Origin: Taxillus chinensis
Taxonomy: Eukaryota; Streptophyta; Magnoliopsida; Santalales; Loranthaceae
DNA: 64,000 bases
Direction of reading: 5' to 3'
Assembly (NCBI GenBank): GCA_023512835.1
Contig: CM042085.1
Span: 4,621,989-4,685,988 of the forward strand
The translations under genes were made by a program, and so were the position numbers. Shown here piece after piece: positions 1 to 13,051 of this stretch (position 1 is the stretch's first letter; the number at the start of each line of letters is the position of its first letter). The notes under the pieces are model-generated. The model saw only the letters and a program-made list of their open reading frames with translations, was not told where the DNA came from and did not search any database.

Positions 1-2060
1 TGGGATTGATTATTTAGAATTTTTTGCTCTGATTGTAAAAATGAATACTGTTGTTGTCTCTTACGGCTAATTATTTGTGGAATTTGTAGTAGTTGATGTG
101 AAGAATGTCTTTCTATACAACGAGTAGGAGGAAATTTACATTAAAGTTTTGTTTGTTTATGATGAAAAACTTACTGCTAACGTTGTGTGTAGATGAAAAA
201 GTGCCTTGTTTGATTTTATACAATCTCTATGGGCTTAGTTTGACAGGTTTGCAAAAGCTATTTGGGCCTTGAGATATAGACAAAGTCAAGTGAATGATAC
301 ATTATTTATTAAAGGCGGTGTTACAGCTCTTTTGATATATATGGATGATATAATTGTGAGTGGAAACAATAACACGGAGCTGGAACTCTTGAGTTATTGT
401 TTGGCTAAGGAGTTTGACATCAAAACGTTGGAGAGGCTAATGATTTTTCTTGGGATTAAAGTAGATTATTCTAAGCGTGACATTTTTATCACAATAGCAA
501 TATATTACAAATCTCCTTTAAGGAAACTTATATGATAGCTTACAAACTAGCTAGTATTCTAATAGATTCAAATCTTAAGATTGGTCTAGCCAAGGAGGAT
601 GCTACAATATCTTTCTCACATTCAACCTGACAAAGCTGATAAGCCAGGAAGTCCACTTGCAGGCAGCCTGTCAAGTGTTGTAATTTCTCAAAGAAACTCA
701 GGAGAGGGGATCCTATTTAAATAGAATCGAAGTTTGGTTATTGAGGCCAAGGTTCAAAAATACGTGAGGCAGAAACGGTACGGCTAAAGGCTGTACGGAT
801 ATACGGGCGCCTCAACCTTAAATAATAAAATTTAATTATCTTTATATTATATTATATTAATGCAATTGGATTAAAATAAAAATAATTAGATAAAATAATT
901 ATATAATATAATAATTTTATATTATATAATATCAAAAATAATAACTCACCACTCATGACTTCAATCGAAAATAATAATAATAATATGAAAAATAATTTTA
1001 GAATAATTTTATATAATTCTTTATAATAATTAGATAAAATAATTGATATAATATAATATAAAAGATAATTAAATTAAATATAAAAACCAAATATATAATT
1101 ATATATAACTCACCGGTGACTTCGATCGCTACGATCGAAGACGTGGCGATCCCCGGGAGGGGGGCGGTTGGGGTTAGGGTGATGGAAAAAGGGCGGCGAT
1201 CGTCGGGCGAGAGGGAGCGACGTCGAGGCGAGGGGGGGGGGAGGCCGAGGCGAGGCGAGGCGAGCGGTCCTCGATGACAATCGCAGGCGAGGCGAGGCGA
1301 CGGATCTCGATGACGATCGCGGCGATCGTCGGGTCCGGGAGGGGGGGGGGGGAGCGAGGTAGGGGCCGTAGGGCTACGTCGGGTAGCGAGGTACGTTTTA
1401 TACCTCTTTTTTTAAAAAACAATAATATACGCCCGCCTCTTCCGTCCCCGTCCGGAGGCGGGCGTACGGTGAGGCGGCCGCCGCCCACCCGCCCGAACGG
1501 ACGCCGCGTGATCTCGGCCGGAGCGCCCGCCTCGTCGGCCGATCGCAAGGCGCCGTACAGAGGCGCCGCCTCTGTACGTATTTTCGAACCATCATTGAGG
1601 CTCATAAAGATGCTGATTACGTAAGATTAGTTGTTGCTTGAAAGTTGACATTTGGGTATTGCACCCTTTTCAGTGGAAATTTCGTAACTTGAAAGAGTAA
1701 AAAACAAGTTATAGTAGTCCGTTCTAGTGCAAAAGCAGAATTCCGGAAAATGACTTGTGTGTGAATTACTTTGGATACAATTATCCTAGGATTTGAAGAT
1801 CCAGAGAGAAGGTTCAATAAGACGATATTGTATTAATGAATTTGCTTTTTGTATGGCTCACAATCCAATATAACACAATCAAACAAAGCACATTGAAATC
1901 GATACACTTTATTAAGGAGAAGTTGGATAATAGCTTGATTTGCGTTCGTTGGGTCTATCCATGGTCTCTGATATTCTTACTAAAATGGTTAAGTAGTCCA
2001 GAATTTTCGAACATCTTATCCAACTGGTAATAAGAAATTCCTATTTACTAGCTTGAGAGG
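1..2060 (+). mobile_element. Degenerate Ty1-copia retrotransposon relic (RT and RNase H), interrupted
   Basis: Translating all three plus frames gives a broken copia pol protein. Bases 1-240 give remnants of the RT start (a VDVKN-like motif). Bases 269-535 stay open and contain the copia RT active-site block, seen as LIYMDDIIVSGNN, followed by KEFDIKTLERL and a FLGIKV-like block. The RNase H part resumes at about 1602 (AHKDADY) and runs to about 1990. It ends with the MAHNPI and TKHIEID-like motifs and the DILTK motif that closes copia polyproteins. Many stops and frameshifts show that it is dead. A purine-rich tract near 2,050 could be the polypurine tract, but no LTR edge is clear. An unrelated element is inserted at 748-1593. 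The relic probably lies in an intron of the GP210 gene whose exons begin at 2,330. Confidence 0.85.
748..1593. mobile_element. 846-bp hAT-like non-autonomous DNA transposon (MITE-like) inside the copia relic
   Basis: The 8-bp sequence ATTGAGGC occurs at 740-747 and again at 1594-1601, directly flanking the insert. The ends form imperfect terminal inverted repeats: CAAGGTTCAAAAATACG on the left and the complement of CGTATTTTCGAACCATC on the right, 14 of 17 positions matching. Removing the insert and one duplicate rejoins the copia RNase H frame as IEAHKDADY. An 8-bp duplication with a CAAGG-type terminus fits the hAT superfamily. Inside, the left part is very AT-rich (790-1,100) and the right part very GC-rich (1,110-1,590). 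No transposase is visible, so it is non-autonomous. Confidence 0.82.
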
Positions 2061-2329
2061 AAGTATTGAAAGTTGGTTTGGATTCGAATCATTAATACGA
2101 GTGAACATAAAGTTATCTCTTCAATTTTCTATACTAGTTATTATACTCTCTTTGGCTTTTATATGCTGTATTTATTATTTGTATGTATGTGTTTGAAATT
2201 TTCGGTGTCTAAATTCATTCTAGAGGTAATTATTGTAAGACCATGAGTCAATTTAAAGTGTATATATGTGTACATGGATGAATGAAAATTCTTATTTCTC
2301 ACAATGATTGCTTTTGAAATGATCTGCAG

Positions 2330-3865
2330 CTTGTTTCTACCTTAAGAATTTATCCAGAGTTCAACTTAGTATTCTTTAGCCCTGACGCCAAGGTAGTCCT
2401 CTCTTGCCGCCTCCCTTGTTTATGGTTTGACCTGCAATATGTATTAAAGTAATCATAATGTTAGTATTTCATGGTGACTGGGTTCAGATTGTTTTTTTGG
2501 CAACTGGTTTGCACTATTCGCTTTCTCATACTATTTTGTTTAATCAGTCGTTACTGTTTTGCATTTAATATCGTTGACTAAGTTATTTTAATGAATACTA
2601 TAAAACAATGTAAAAGGTGTTTTTCTAATTAAAAAAGTTAAATATTATTATGCGTTTGTACAAAATGGGATTTTGTTGGGCTGACTAGTAGAATACAGTG
2701 TTTGGTGGCATGTATGATCAAACTCAGCTTTTGCTAGTGATAATTTATTAAGGTTATGTTAGGAAAAATAAGTTTGGTGTTATTTTTTGTGTAGTAAGCA
2801 AGTGCGGGAGTATGATTGACCTTTTTCTATTTCCTGTTAGTAAATTATAGTGTTTTTCTTCAAAAATATTTGAAAGCGCACATCCCATGGGAGTATGGTT
2901 GTGAGAAATATCAAAACCTTGCACAGTGTATATGTAAGATTTTTATAGGGCCCTGTCTAGGAAACAGGGAGTACTCAGTTTGACGTACCAAAATTTATAC
3001 CCAAAATAGTGGCCTTCTTATTCTTCCTAAATTTTTAACGAAAAATAGAACAGGTGTGCCTCAAGTCACATAAATATATAGGGGCCTACAAAAACATTCA
3101 ATCTGTTGTATTTTCTGTAATTTTTTTGATCTTATTTCTAGGTACTGCATTTAGCTTATCTTTCAAAGATAAATAAATGTTATCTTAGATTTCAGAATTT
3201 CATTATAATAAACTTTTTTATTTTCCCAGTTAAATTTATCAATCACTGGTGGTAGTTGTTTCCTGGATGCTGTTGTCAATGATTCCAGTGTAGTAGAAAT
3301 TATTCAACCCCCGCAGGGCTTACAATGCTCACAATTGGTACTTACTCCTAAAGAATTGGGGACTACACTTGTAACTGTTTACGATATTGGCCTTGCTCCA
3401 CCTATTGCAGCCAGTTCTGCGGTAATGTTACTTCTCTTATTTGTGCATTTTGAACAACGAATGTGTTTTGTCTCTGGAAATAGTATTTGACTGTGAATGT
3501 TGGAGCATATTTTTCCTGTACTTGGTAAAAAAAAACTATCACGATTTCTGTTTAACCCTGCCTATTGGATTCTGACGTTCCATTGCTTCTTGTGTATTCA
3601 TTTAATTTGTATGGTGGATACAATATCCTGTTTTAATGAGATTCTAGAAGGATGAGACTGGCTAATGGTTGATACAAATTACAAAATCCTTGCTTCTTTA
3701 ATTTGATTCTAGGAAGATGAATGGTTAGTGGCCCTCATTTTTTTTTTAATGAATTTGAAAGAATTGGCAAGATATATATAAGATCGTAGAAATTTTGATC
3801 ATTCTCTTTTCATAATGTTGCCGGTGTTTTCATCCAACCAAAAAAAGGAAGGGGGGGGGGAGGAA

Positions 3866-3897
<32 letters not shown>

Positions 3898-6800
3898 GGG
3901 GGGGGAATTTTTTGAAAGGAAAGGTGGTTGGGGGGGGAAAAAAAAAAAAAAAAAAAAAATTTTGGGGGGGGTTTTTTTTTTGGGGGGGTTTTTTTTTTAA
4001 ATTATCACATTTAGAATAATTTTTTAAAAAGTTCCAATATTTATATGTCATGAAGTGTTTATATCACAGGTTGAAGTTGCTGATGTAGATTGGATTAAAA
4101 TTATCTCTCCAGAAGAGATTAGCCTAATGGTATGTCTAACCTTGATGCTTTATTTATTTGTTTATTTTGACTGGCTTTTGTAATTTAATCTCTTGATATC
4201 GGCAGGAAGGAAGTTTTAAATCTTTCAATTTGTTGGCTGGAGTTAGTGATGGTCGGACTTTTGATCCTTCTCAGGTTTGGATAACTTTCATATTCCATAC
4301 TCATCATCGTTCATATTTTTGTTAGCATGTATATTTGCTTTATGATTTTGTGTGTGCACAGATATACAGTTTGATGTCTTCTAACTCTTCCTAGAAGACC
4401 ACTGATTTGGAATTTTTATTGCAGTACATTTACATGAATTTGTTTGTGCATATAAAAGATCAGTTAGTTGATCTTGTAGATGAGTACGATTTTATAAGTG
4501 CTGGAGGTGGATATGTGAATGGGCCAAAATTTATTATTATGGCCAAGAATCTTGGTGTGACAACTCTTTATGTAAGTTCATTGTTTTCTCTTTTCCAATT
4601 TTTTTTTTTTTTTGCTAGTCTTATTGCCAAGTTTTTTTGTTGGAATTAAATTTGGGGTGTTTTGGACTCACTGGAAGTTAATTCCAGGTGACTGCTAAAC
4701 AGCAATCTGGATATGAAATATTCAGTCAACCTATCATAGTGGAAGTATATGCACCGCCCAAAATTCATCCTGAAAATATTATCCTTGTGCCAGGTGCTTC
4801 ATATGTGGTATGTTTTTGAGTGGTGTTTTTGTGTCAGCATTTCCTCATTTTCTTCCCAAAACTAACCTGTTGATTCAACATGTCAAATTAGTTTTATTAC
4901 ATTAAAGTTTTTTCCTGTTTTTTGTTTTAGCTTACTATGAAAGGAGGCCCAACAATTGGTGTATTTGTCGAGTATGCTAGCATGGACGATGAGACTGCGA
5001 CAATTCATAAATCTTCTGGACAATTATCTGCCATTTTACCTGGGAATACTGTAAGATTGGATGAGAAGATAAGGCTCACTCAAATTTATGATAATTTGTT
5101 TGGATTTGGTTTTAATGTTTGCATATATCTATAGGCTTGTGTGGCTATGCCAGTAGGCCATTATACTCTAGTGTAGGTTTGGTCTCATATGATTCAGTCA
5201 GATATCGATCCATCTATTTCATTAATAGGGCTGGATTCAATCTTATCGAATCAGCCTAAAAATTCCACTGATTCTGTTTGATGTGTGACACTAACTGACA
5301 ATTTTTCACTCACAAAAATGAATAGTTCACACGAGCCACGCTACCTTTGTCAATGCTAATAGGAAATGCTTAACTCATTGATGCCCTATAGGTGTAAAGA
5401 GGTTTGGGTTGAATGTTTTGTATAAAGTATAAAGGTTTGTTTTTACCACTTTTGCATGCAACCGATGATGACTCAAGTTTGAATTAAATTTCCCAGTACA
5501 ACCAAAACCTGTAATCGTCGCCTTTAAATTCTTATATTTAAAATTTTAAATTCGAATATACATGGGTTTACTGTACCTTGTATACTTCTAACAAGTGCTG
5601 GTTCAATCCTAAATCTATGATATTTGCATGATCTAATCCTTTTGGTTTTATGATCAGTCTCTGGTAGCTAAAGTTTTTGGCAATGGAGATACTATGATTT
5701 GTCAAGCATATGCCAAGGTTACTATAGTAGTCCCTTCCTCTATGGTGTTGAGTGTACAGAGTGAACAACTCAATGTTGGTTGTGAGATGCCAATTTATCC
5801 TTCGCTAGTTGAGGTAAGGAATTAAAATTTGAATCCCAATGGAGTTTATGTGCTTCTTTCATATCATGTTGGGCTTATGACTAACATGGAGAAATTTCTA
5901 GGGCAATTTGTTTTCGTTCTATGAGCTCTGTAGGGATTACAAATGGACTATAGAAGATGAAAAGGTTAGAAGAACTTATGCATATTTGTATTATCAATTT
6001 TCATTTCATACAAATTGCACTCTTTCTGTAAGATAACCATATATATATTTTGCTTAGATTTTGAGTTTCCAAGAGACAGAGCACTTAAATGGAGACAAAG
6101 ATGGCTACTGGTCTGCTGGTCAAGACAGGGTTGAATTCACAAGCTATATGGATGGGACTGACCCTGGATTTATTAATGTGTTGTATGGGAGGTAAACTTC
6201 TTCCAATTTTGAGCATATAAAAGCCCCATAGTGTAGATAACATTTAAATACAACCATGGGACTGTCAATACCGCTTGCTAAATTTTTTTGCCTATACAAA
6301 AGGTTGTATATATAGTCTCTGCATGCATTGAAAAATGTAACCATGTTATCACAATATAATTCTCTCCCATTTTTTAACAGTAGTTTTACAAAAGAGATTT
6401 GCCTGATGCTGGTTATACTTTCTTGTGATAATGTTTGTCGGGCATCATCTCATGCACTCTTATTTAGATTTTCCATTTATGAAATCTTCTCCATTGTCTA
6501 CATTTTAGCATCCATATGGCTTTGAAGTCTTATTTTTATGTAATATGCTTCTTACTTTAAGTTCATACTGTCAGCGCCATTTCCTTTCGGCACTTGGTTA
6601 AAATTTCAGTTGACTTAATTTTGTGTTGTCTGTATTCTCAAGGTGGTGTGCAAAAGTATCTTCACTGTGATTTCCTACTAAATTGAAATTTAGAATCCTA
6701 TTCATGATTCTGGGGCTTATTTATGATGCTTAGCTATGGTAAAGGCTGAAGTCTGATAAGATCTGTTTGAAGTATGAAAATGGGGAACTATTTTAGAATT

Positions 6801-9800
6801 TATACGTGGTTAATTTGTGATAGAGATGGCTGTATCTGATGTACAGCTGCATTTTTTTTTTTGTTTTCTCTCTTGTACTAGATCTGCAGGGAGGACAAGT
6901 GTTGCAGTATCATTCTCTTGTGATTTTATTTCTGCTGGTTCGTTCTCAGAGTCAAGGTCTTACAATGCATCAGTATCATTGTTAGTGGTGTCCGATCTTC
7001 CCCTTGCTCTTGGAGTACCGATTACATGGATTCTCCCCCCTCATTATGCATCATCCAAGCTTTTGCCTTCTTCAGAATCGTCAGGCCAGTTAGATTCACA
7101 AAATCGTAAAGGAAGTATAACTTATTCTTTGTTGAGAGACTGCAGTCAAAAGAAGGAAGAACTGAATAGGGCTATGATAATCATTGATGGGGGTAGAATA
7201 ACAACCTCAGAGAGTAACAATCTTGCATGCATTCAGGCGAAAGATCATAGTAATGGAAAAACGGAGGTTGCAGCATGTGTGAGGGTTGCTGAGGTATTAA
7301 TATATATGCATATTCTATCCTTGTGTCCCTGAAAATTACTGATTTTAATAGAAATGGAAGTTATATACTCTAAAGTTGGCTGCACCCGTTTTTACATGTT
7401 TTTTTTTAAATTTCAATTTTGGCCCTTTGACTTTTAATTCAGTCAATTTGGCCCTTCATTGATGCAATTGAATGTGGTATTTTTTCATATAGCTTCTCTT
7501 GAACACCATCAAGCTTCTTGTGGATAACTTATGGCACTGTTTTTGTGGAGATGCGTGCTTTAATGAATGCATTTATATAATATATGACTAATAAGGAAAC
7601 AAAGAAAAGTCATGGTGGCAAAAATTGTGACAAGTGAGTCATGTGAAGCTTAATGTTCAAAAGAAGGTATACTAAAAAAGTGTCGGTCTCCAATTACATT
7701 GAAAAAGAGCTAAATTGACCCAAATTGAACATTCAAGGACCAAAGTCGCCTAAATTAATAGTTTAAAGTGCCACAAAATCAGTGTGTGCTTGAATTGGCC
7801 TGGGTGGTTGGGTATATGAGCAAATTTGATACTCTTAATCTGTTTAAAAATATGCTTAAATAAGCTAATATTTGTCATTGGTCATTAAAATATTGTTGCA
7901 TCATCCAATCCCTTAAAAAAGTACTTTTTTGATGACGGCACTTTTCTAATATTTTCAATACAATCAATGGTTTATTAAAACAAATTAACAACTAGAAATG
8001 TATTCATAATTGCAAACTATTGCTGTTTTTTTTCTTTTTTTGGTTGGTTACTGTTATCCTTCCTTACTTCAAAAACAAAGTCAATGCAATGACTACACAG
8101 TACACATGTGAAAATATTTTGGCATTCCCTTTTGTAATTAGGTGGCTCAAGTAAGAATGACCAGTATGGAGAATCCGTTCCATGCAATTTATCTTGCTGT
8201 TGGTGCTGAACTGAAACTTCCAATAAACTTATGTGATGTTTTAGGTATTTACTGGGCTCTAATGTTGTTCTAATGTTAGTGCTGTATTTTTTAGTTTTTA
8301 TTTTTGAATATGAGCCAGCACTTACTACTATTTTCATTTTGTTTTCATTTTAAAAATCAGGAAACCCATTCCATGAAGCATATGACGCGATTCAGTTGGA
8401 TGTTGAAATAAATTATCCTGATATTGTGTATGTTAATTACACCAGCGATGGAAGTGGGGGTATAAATATCAAGGTTGATTTTTTTTTTTTCCATGTCGCA
8501 TGCTTTTTAAGTAATAATTTCCCGTATTGTTGTTGAACTTTGACACTTCCTGCTTCATAGTTTCTCTTTTATTTTACCCTCTTCCTTCTTCACACTATTT
8601 TAATCTCTGATCTGTCAGTGTTTTTTTTTACTCACTAAGTTCTTGCGTGTATGGATGAAGGCAGCACGCCATGGTAGAGCTCTTTTGCGAATATCAATCC
8701 TTGGTAGTATTGGGAAGTCTGATTATATAATGGTATTGACTTCTACACTCCAAACCATGTGAATGTGTGTACTTTAGGATTAAATTTTTGCTCCCCGTCT
8801 TATAGTTGACATGATATAGCTAAAAAGATTAGATCTTTTGTATAGAACAAGTGTATTTACAATGCATATATATAACTCGTTTTGCCAAGCAAGATAATGT
8901 GCCCATGTCGCACATAATATTGTCTCATTTATTTCAAGATATTGTTATAAAATGAGATATTCTAACATCCCTTTCATATATATGTATATATATATATATT
9001 CTAATATGTTCATCTTGTTACAAATGTACTTAGTCATGAGGTACTAGAGATTTCGTAAATTGCAGCAAATTGTTCACTAGGCCAAATGAAGTAACAATAA
9101 TGATGAAATGACAATTAAACTCGATATGTTTTTTTTTGTGTAAGACTATTCAAGGCTACACGAGTAGTAAGCTAGTTATTACACCATATACTTATAATAT
9201 CTGATATTGGATATCTAATTTTGTCTAATGGTTCTTATTCTACCATAGCTCACAAGTAACATTAGACATGGCCGATACTCTGATTTAGCACTTGATCTCA
9301 TAGCTAAATTTCATTTCTTGCTTTTCCAAGAGATCAGATTTCCACCAAGGAATGCTTAGTCTGCATTATAGTATATAATTCTATTCTCATATACTCATGA
9401 TTTTTGAATAATAAGCCCTTTCCTAGAGAGCTTTGTAGATCTCATTATGTCCAAAACTGCATTCCGTTGAGACATACAAGGAGAAACCATAAATTAGCTT
9501 ATCTCTCTCATTATATGGTAAAATAGTTTTACGGCTACTTTCATTTTTTTCCCTATAGTAAAAAAAAGTAGTTTATTAGGAAAGTCTTTTTTTTTTTCTT
9601 GTTTTTTTGAGTGTCTCCGGTTGCCTGGCAGAGGCAGAGTCAGAGCTGGAGTTGTTACGATCACACAAAGCCATTGGAAAGGGATGAGGCGTGAGTTACG
9701 AGAGATTTGACCTCCCTATCTCTGATTTGTTGCGGGATATCGAAGTTAGCCACTGAGCTCCGACATCTTCTGCCTTGTTTTGTTGGCCGTCTGCGAGCAC

Positions 9801-12800
9801 GAGATCTAAAGGTGTGCGAGAGCTTAAAAGGCTTGCCTCTTCAATTAATTATGATGTTAGAGTTTTTCGGACTTCTGGGCTGAGGTAGTCAGATGATTTG
9901 GATCCTTTCCATCGCCTATTTTTAGGCTTCGTATTAGACTTATTTGGTTTCATTATAATATATGTATGATTTCATTGTTATATTTGTATGTAATCAGATG
10001 GTCTGTGATCCTCTAAAAAGACGACCCATGAAGTCGAAAGTTTCGAGAACTATGCAATATGCGTGGTACGTGCGGCAGCTGGCAACTAAGTGGCATTACT
10101 CATCCGTTGCCGGCTCATCTTCTCGAGGCTGACGCTGTGGCTTCCTTGCGCCTCATCTGGTTCGAGTCCAAGTCGTTTGAGGTCGAGGTACTCGGACGCT
10201 TGCTCCAGATCATCAAACGCAGTCGGACGTGGGCCTTCGCCATCTCGGTATCGCTAGTGGTCGCGGCATGGCTTGGTTTGACGCTGTTGAAACTGGCAGA
10301 TGTGCCTTTAGCTGCAGGACTCGTAGTTCGCTCCTTTGAGGACGGCGAACGAGCGTTTTTGGCCCAATGGCGTCGCAATCGAAATGGAAGCTTCGTCTCG
10401 TTCTCTTCCTTTGGTTCGTCTCTCTCCAAGGCCTCTTTCGTCATTCCGGCCAGTCGGGGGTCTCATGGGTGGTTTGATCTGAACCGCCTCCTCATCACCC
10501 AGATCAGGGCCGGGTCTGGTGGTCACCGACATGCTGCCAGCGTTTCTGGCCCTTGCTCCTCCTCTGCATGCAACTCGCACTCGTTCCACGATGTGGTTTC
10601 GGGACCTATTGGTGTTGTATGGGAGGCGTTCGAGCAGGGCATTAGCATTGATTCAATCAACTTGCTTATTCGGATGAGGGTTTGCATTGGCGAGCGAGGC
10701 ACATGTGTTGTGGTCGATGCCCGCGTTATTCCTGGGGTGGCGTCTGCACAGCATCTCTCGGCACCTCTTGTCCGTGTTGTCGCCTTCTGTGCCGAGTTTG
10801 GGTGGGGGTTTGGTGGGTGAGTGCTCCTCTCACCATCAGATAGGTGATAATCATTTTTGGTTTGGGTGGGTTGTTTTAGGGGGGGGGGGGGGCACCCCCC
10901 CTTCTTTTTTTTTTCCTTTTTACATAAAATCAAATTGTAAGGAAGCAACTTGTTTGAGAACATCAAAAATGATTTTATCTCAATTTCTAGCTAAAAATTT
11001 GCTCGTTGTTTTTTTAGATTTAGTAAAACAAATTCACTTTTAAATTAATTGTTAAAAATCTCAAATATTGATCTTTCTAGATAAATAGAGATAAGTACAC
11101 TTTCAATGTTTATCCACCTAATTCAATGCTATTCTATGTGGAGCAATAAATTTTGGGGTGAATGTTATTACCCTATATTACTTGACTTGCATACTTGCAG
11201 TAGCACCGCAATTTTGGTATTACTCTTCTTGTATGCTGGATGAGTCTTTGGAACGGGAGACCTTAGCCTGGCTCACTCGAACGAGGCGAGTGTCGGCAGA
11301 TTGGTGCCTTCAAGGGCTTATTCTAGGATGGCGATGCTCTGACACGGCGTCTCCTCAACCCGGATTTTCATATACTGATTCTATCCATTGTTAATTAGTT
11401 TGGGATGGAAGTTTACGTACTTTAACAATTTGATATTTACATCCGTAGGTATTTCTGATGTTTTGGCACCAAACATTTTTATTTTTAGTGAACATATTCA
11501 ACACATAGTATCGCTCGAAACAAACAATACTAGTTTATTGCGTAGTTACTCCAATTCCTAAAAAAATATTTTAGTTTTCCTTGTTTTTTGTATACTATTT
11601 CTGTCACCGCCAATAATGACATTCTTATACACATAACTGACTTAAGAATTGTGTCACCAATTATGAATACACGTGTGGTTACTATGGCTTGCTTTAATCC
11701 AAAGTGAACAACTCCCTTGGTGAACTTTCCAAACTGGGCATGTAAAGATTCTGTCGGTCCATAAAATAAATTGCTCACTAAAACTGGTATGATGGGTTCA
11801 AAGCCACTTAATTCACTCAATGGGCAAGGATTTTTAACTAGTTGCTGAGGGAGGAGAGTTTCTAGATAGTCCCGAGAGATACAGAAGACTAGTATGCAAG
11901 TTAATTTGTATCACTGTTACTCGGCCAAGCATTGCCTTTCCAATTAGTGTGGTTAGCCAAATTTTGTCTTCTCCTTATACACCTCATTAAAATGCAGTTA
12001 TTCGAATATTGAGATAATTGAAGAAGGCTCCAGGGAAAGGATCTTTTGATGTTGGTTGGGCTGACTCTAGATGATAGGAAATCATTCACGGGCTATTGTA
12101 CCTATATCAAAGGGAACTTGGTGTCATGGAAGAGTAACAAACAGTGTGTTGTTGCCCACTTCAATGCTGAATCTGAGTTTAGAGCCATGACTCAAATTAC
12201 ATGAATTTTTCTGGATTCGACAGTGGACAAACTTGGGCTTTAAGGCCTCAGTCCTTTATCTTGAGAGGGAGTGTTAGAGGTAAAGGACATAAATTGATTT
12301 TGATTATTAGGGTTTTTTTATTAGCCCCTCATGTGTATGATTATTGAAGAATACGATTAGGTTGCTCTTTCACATTTCCCAATCATTCCCTATATCTTTT
12401 TCCTATGATTGGTTGTGTTTGATTTTCTCATTATTAACTCTTGGATGATATAAAGTCTCTGTTAAAGTCACCAAACACGTTTTCTCACTGCATTCTCGCA
12501 CACAATGATACAAACCAAGAAAAATAATGTTATTTGATTGATGTCTCTTCATCGAATACTTGACTTGATATATAAACAAAAAGATAAAGCTATCTAAAAT
12601 AATGTAGATATTAGGATATCAAATCTAATTATATAATATGAAGTCTACAAACACATTTTCTCGCTGTATTCTCACACAATGATACAAACTAAGGAAAATA
12701 ATATTATTTGATTGATGTCTCTTCGTCCAATACTTTGAGTTGATATATATACCAAAAGAGAAATCTATCTATAGTAAAGTGGATATTTGGATATCAAATC

Positions 12801-13020
12801 TAAATATATAATATCCAAAGTATCCCACTAATTATCTCACTAATTATACAATATTATTCTAATTATGGTAACACACAAAAAGGGTAGAAATGTTTCTCTT
12901 TATTTAAATAGGTATCTCATGTTTGTTGATGTGACATTCTTTGAACAACCGTTCTACCCACTCACTCTCCTTCATTGCTTATATCGTCTTTAGTTTCTTC
13001 CTTTTCCTTTTTACTCTCCA

Positions 13021-13051
<31 letters not shown>

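Noticed and set aside
1174..1624. Overlapping open frames of 116-143 codons on both strands
   Set aside because: They lie in the GC-rich half of the hAT-like element, are open on both strands, and are low-complexity (Arg/Pro/Ser). No gene.
3815..4051. Open frames of 61-73 codons encoding poly-Lys/Gly or poly-Phe/Pro
   Set aside because: Pure homopolymer translation across a G/A/T-run island.
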